The translations under genes were made by a program, and so were the position numbers. This document shows, piece after piece, positions 62,178 to 64,000 of a stretch of DNA of 64,000 nt. The notes under the pieces are model-generated. The model saw only the letters and a program-made list of their open reading frames with translations. It ran no database searches and was not told where the DNA came from. Source of the stretch: Phyllobacteriaceae bacterium (GTDB lineage Bacteria; Pseudomonadota; Alphaproteobacteria; Rhizobiales; Rhizobiaceae); the NCBI GenBank assembly GCA_016711085.1, contig JADJTR010000001.1:248001-312000 (forward strand), in the 5' to 3' direction. Position 1 is the first letter of the stretch; each line of letters starts with the position of its first letter.

Positions 62178-62627
62178 GCGGTTCGTTCGCGTTGGGTCGG
62201 GCGGATATATTCTAATCGATTTAAAAGGGGAAGGGCAGTCGGGGGCACCTCCCTTTTCAAGCCTTTGCCCTATTCCCCTACGGTCCTCGTCAATCTATTC
62301 ACCCTTTCTGAACCTGCCCCATACTCTCTTTGGCGGCGTGCGCGGGGCCGCCCGCTTGACCCGGACCCGGACCGGCAAGGGCGGGGCGGCAGTGTTGGCG
62401 CCGAACCCCGCGCCGTTGCAGCTGCCCAGGTCGGGGCGAGGCGAAAGGACAGGATGCGATGGGCCGGGCCCCGCGGGGGCCGGGCGGCCAGCCGCGGCTG
62501 GCCCCGGGGGCGGGGGGAGGGCCGGGCTCGGGCGCCGTGTTTGCGCCCGCCGGCCCGATACATCTCCCGCCCAGGCCCTTCATGACCGCCCATCTGCTCC
62601 AACACCGTCGCCGAAGGCCGGGCCTTC
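62178..62627. other. intergenic region with zwf promoter and a very GC-rich palindromic block
   Basis: This 450-bp gap separates zwf from an aldehyde dehydrogenase gene. Close to zwf it is AT-rich (TTAAATCGATTAGAATATAT on the minus strand, including a -10-like TAGAAT). Further right, ~62450-62560 is almost pure G and C and contains the perfect palindrome GGCCAGCCGCGGCTGGCC at 62488-62505. The words GGCCCTTCATGA and GGCCTTCATGA occur on both sides of the aldehyde dehydrogenase start region. I see no gene here. Confidence 0.5.
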
Positions 62628-64000
62628 ATGAAGGTCATTGACGGCAAGGCCGCGGACAGCGCTCTCCGGCGAACGGCTCGACGTGTTCTGCCCCTCCGAC
62701 GGCAAGGCCTTTGCCTCGATCGCGGCTTCCGGCGCGGAGGATGTCGACCGCGCCGCCGCCGCCGCCGCCCGCGCCTTCGAGGGCCCTTGGCGCAAGGTTT
62801 CGGCGCTCGAACGCGGCCGCATGCTCACCCGGCTTTCGGCGCTGGTGAAAAAACACGCCGAGGAACTGGCCGCGCTGGAAAGCCGCGACACAGGCAAGCC
62901 GGCCCGCCAGGGTCGCGCCGACGCGGCGGTGACCGAGCGCTACTACGAGTTCTACGGCGGCGCGGCCGACAAGCTGATGGGCGACCAGATCCCGTTCCTC
63001 GACGGCTTCACCGCGCTGACGCTGCGCGAACCGCACGGCGTCGTCGCCGGCATCATCCCGTGGAATTATCCCCTGCAGATCGGCGCCCGCGTCCTCGGCG
63101 CGGCGCTCGCCATGGGCAACACGCTGGTGCTGAAGCCGGCCGAGGACGCCTCGCTGACCACGATCCGCATCGCCGAACTGGCGCTGGAGGCCGGCATTCC
63201 CGAAGGCGTCGTCAATGTCGTCACCGGCCTCGGCGCGACCGCCGGCGCGGCGCTGTCTCGCCACGGCCAGGTCGACTACGTCACCTTCACCGGCTCGCCC
63301 ATGACCGGCACGGCGATCCAGCAGGCCGCGGCGGTGAACAATCGCGGCGTCACCATGGAACTGGGCGGCAAGTCGCCGCAAATCGTTTTCGCCGACGCCG
63401 ATCTGGTCAAGGCCCTGCCGGTCATCGTCAACGCCATCATCCAGAATGGCGGCCAGACCTGCTCGGCCGGCTCGCGCGTGTTGATCGAGAAGAAAATCTA
63501 TCAGCCCGTCGCCGAGGCGCTGGCGCATCGTTTCGCGCAGCTGACCGCCGGACCGCACGTCGCCGATCTCGATCTCGGTCCGATGGTCAATCGCAGGCAG
63601 GCCGAGCGCGTCGCCGCCATGATCGCGGCGGCGAAGGAGGCGGGCATTCCCATCCTCGCGGAAGGAAAAATCGCGCCGGACGCGCCATCCGGCGGCTACT
63701 ATGTCGCCCCCGCTTTGTTCGGTTCGGTCGATCCGATGGCCGCCATCGCGCAGGAAGAGGTGTTCGGCCCGGTCCTCTCGCTGCTGCCCTTCGATGATGA
63801 GGACGACGCCATCCGTATCGCCAACTCCACCGAATTCGGCCTTGTCGCCGGCGTGTGGACGGCCGATGGCGGCCGGCAGCATCGTGTCGCCAAGGCCGTG
63901 CGCGCCGGCCAGGTCTGGGTCAATTCCTACGGCGCCGGCGGCGGCGTCGAACTGCCCTTCGGCGGCTTCAAAAAGTCCGGGCACGGCCGTGAAAAGGGGC
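62628..64000 (+). CDS. aldehyde dehydrogenase, betaine-aldehyde dehydrogenase-like (3' partial, frameshifted)
   Basis: The protein starts MKVIDGKAADS and, after a frame change near 62668, continues LSGERLDVFCPSDGKAFASI. ALDH hallmarks follow: GIIPWNYPLQIGARVLGAAL, FTGSPMTGTAI, the general-base glutamate in MELGGKSPQIVF and the nucleophile cysteine in GGQTCSAGSRV. It runs off the window end at FGGFKKSGHGREKG. The sequence fits the betaine-aldehyde/aminoaldehyde subgroup, but the substrate is not fixed. The frame change can be repaired by one extra GC pair (AGCGCGCTC). Confidence 0.85.

Noticed and set aside
3207..62700. Programmed ribosomal frameshifting as the cause of the split genes
   Set aside because: The breaks lie at unrelated places in unrelated genes, lack a common slippery heptamer and stimulatory structure, and need different shifts (one missing or two missing bases).

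Overview
The window is GC-rich, densely coded DNA from an alphaproteobacterium, most likely of the order Hyphomicrobiales (Rhizobiales). Supporting signs are a Brucella-type DXR-like oxidoreductase, a rhizobial-style exopolysaccharide chain-length protein, PhaI/PhaD-like storage-granule proteins and a zwf-pgl-edd Entner-Doudoroff operon. The genus cannot be fixed from sequence alone. No rRNA, tRNA, CRISPR array or insertion sequence was recognised.

Layout. 1-6968: end of an MsbA-type ABC exporter, then an AT-richer cluster of three methyltransferases and one glycosyltransferase, probably for a surface glycan. 7087-15810: neutral-lipid module with a lipase-like hydrolase, a two-domain fatty acyl reductase, a phasin, a patatin phospholipase, a PhaD-like TetR regulator, a TPR protein, a wax ester synthase/DGAT and an FFLEELY-motif protein. 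Three copies of one 18-bp operator lie in its two divergent promoters. 15817-25527: a leftward 2-oxoacid:ferredoxin oxidoreductase operon (porG-A-B plus a GltD-like flavoprotein carrying its own ferredoxin domain) facing a rightward group 3b [NiFe] hydrogenase operon (B, CNB protein, G, D, A, protease). Together they could move pyruvate electrons through ferredoxin and NAD(P)H to H2.

25961-35427: an SCP2-like protein, an RND pump whose permease carries a long repeat-bearing tail, and a family of secreted Gly/Pro/Trp-rich proteins, each with its own terminator, followed by two membrane-anchored proteins. 35515-43481: glycerol use (glpD, glpK), kynureninase plus a GabT-type aminotransferase, a PfkB sugar kinase and the DXR-like (DRL) oxidoreductase. 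43485-45204: a RelE/Phd toxin-antitoxin pair, a 308-bp inverted-repeat element and proC. 45259-54349: exopolysaccharide genes (O-antigen ligase, GT2, GT4, WecG, DUF6492, flippase, Wzz/GumC-like protein). 54475-64000: folD, a GlxA-type regulator, a lysozyme, a phosphodiesterase, zwf-pgl-edd and the start of a betaine-aldehyde-type dehydrogenase.

Caution on data quality: at least fourteen reading frames, many of them housekeeping genes, are split by single one- or two-base indels, mostly in short C/G runs or GC dinucleotide repeats. I treat these as probable assembly errors and annotate the whole genes across the breaks.
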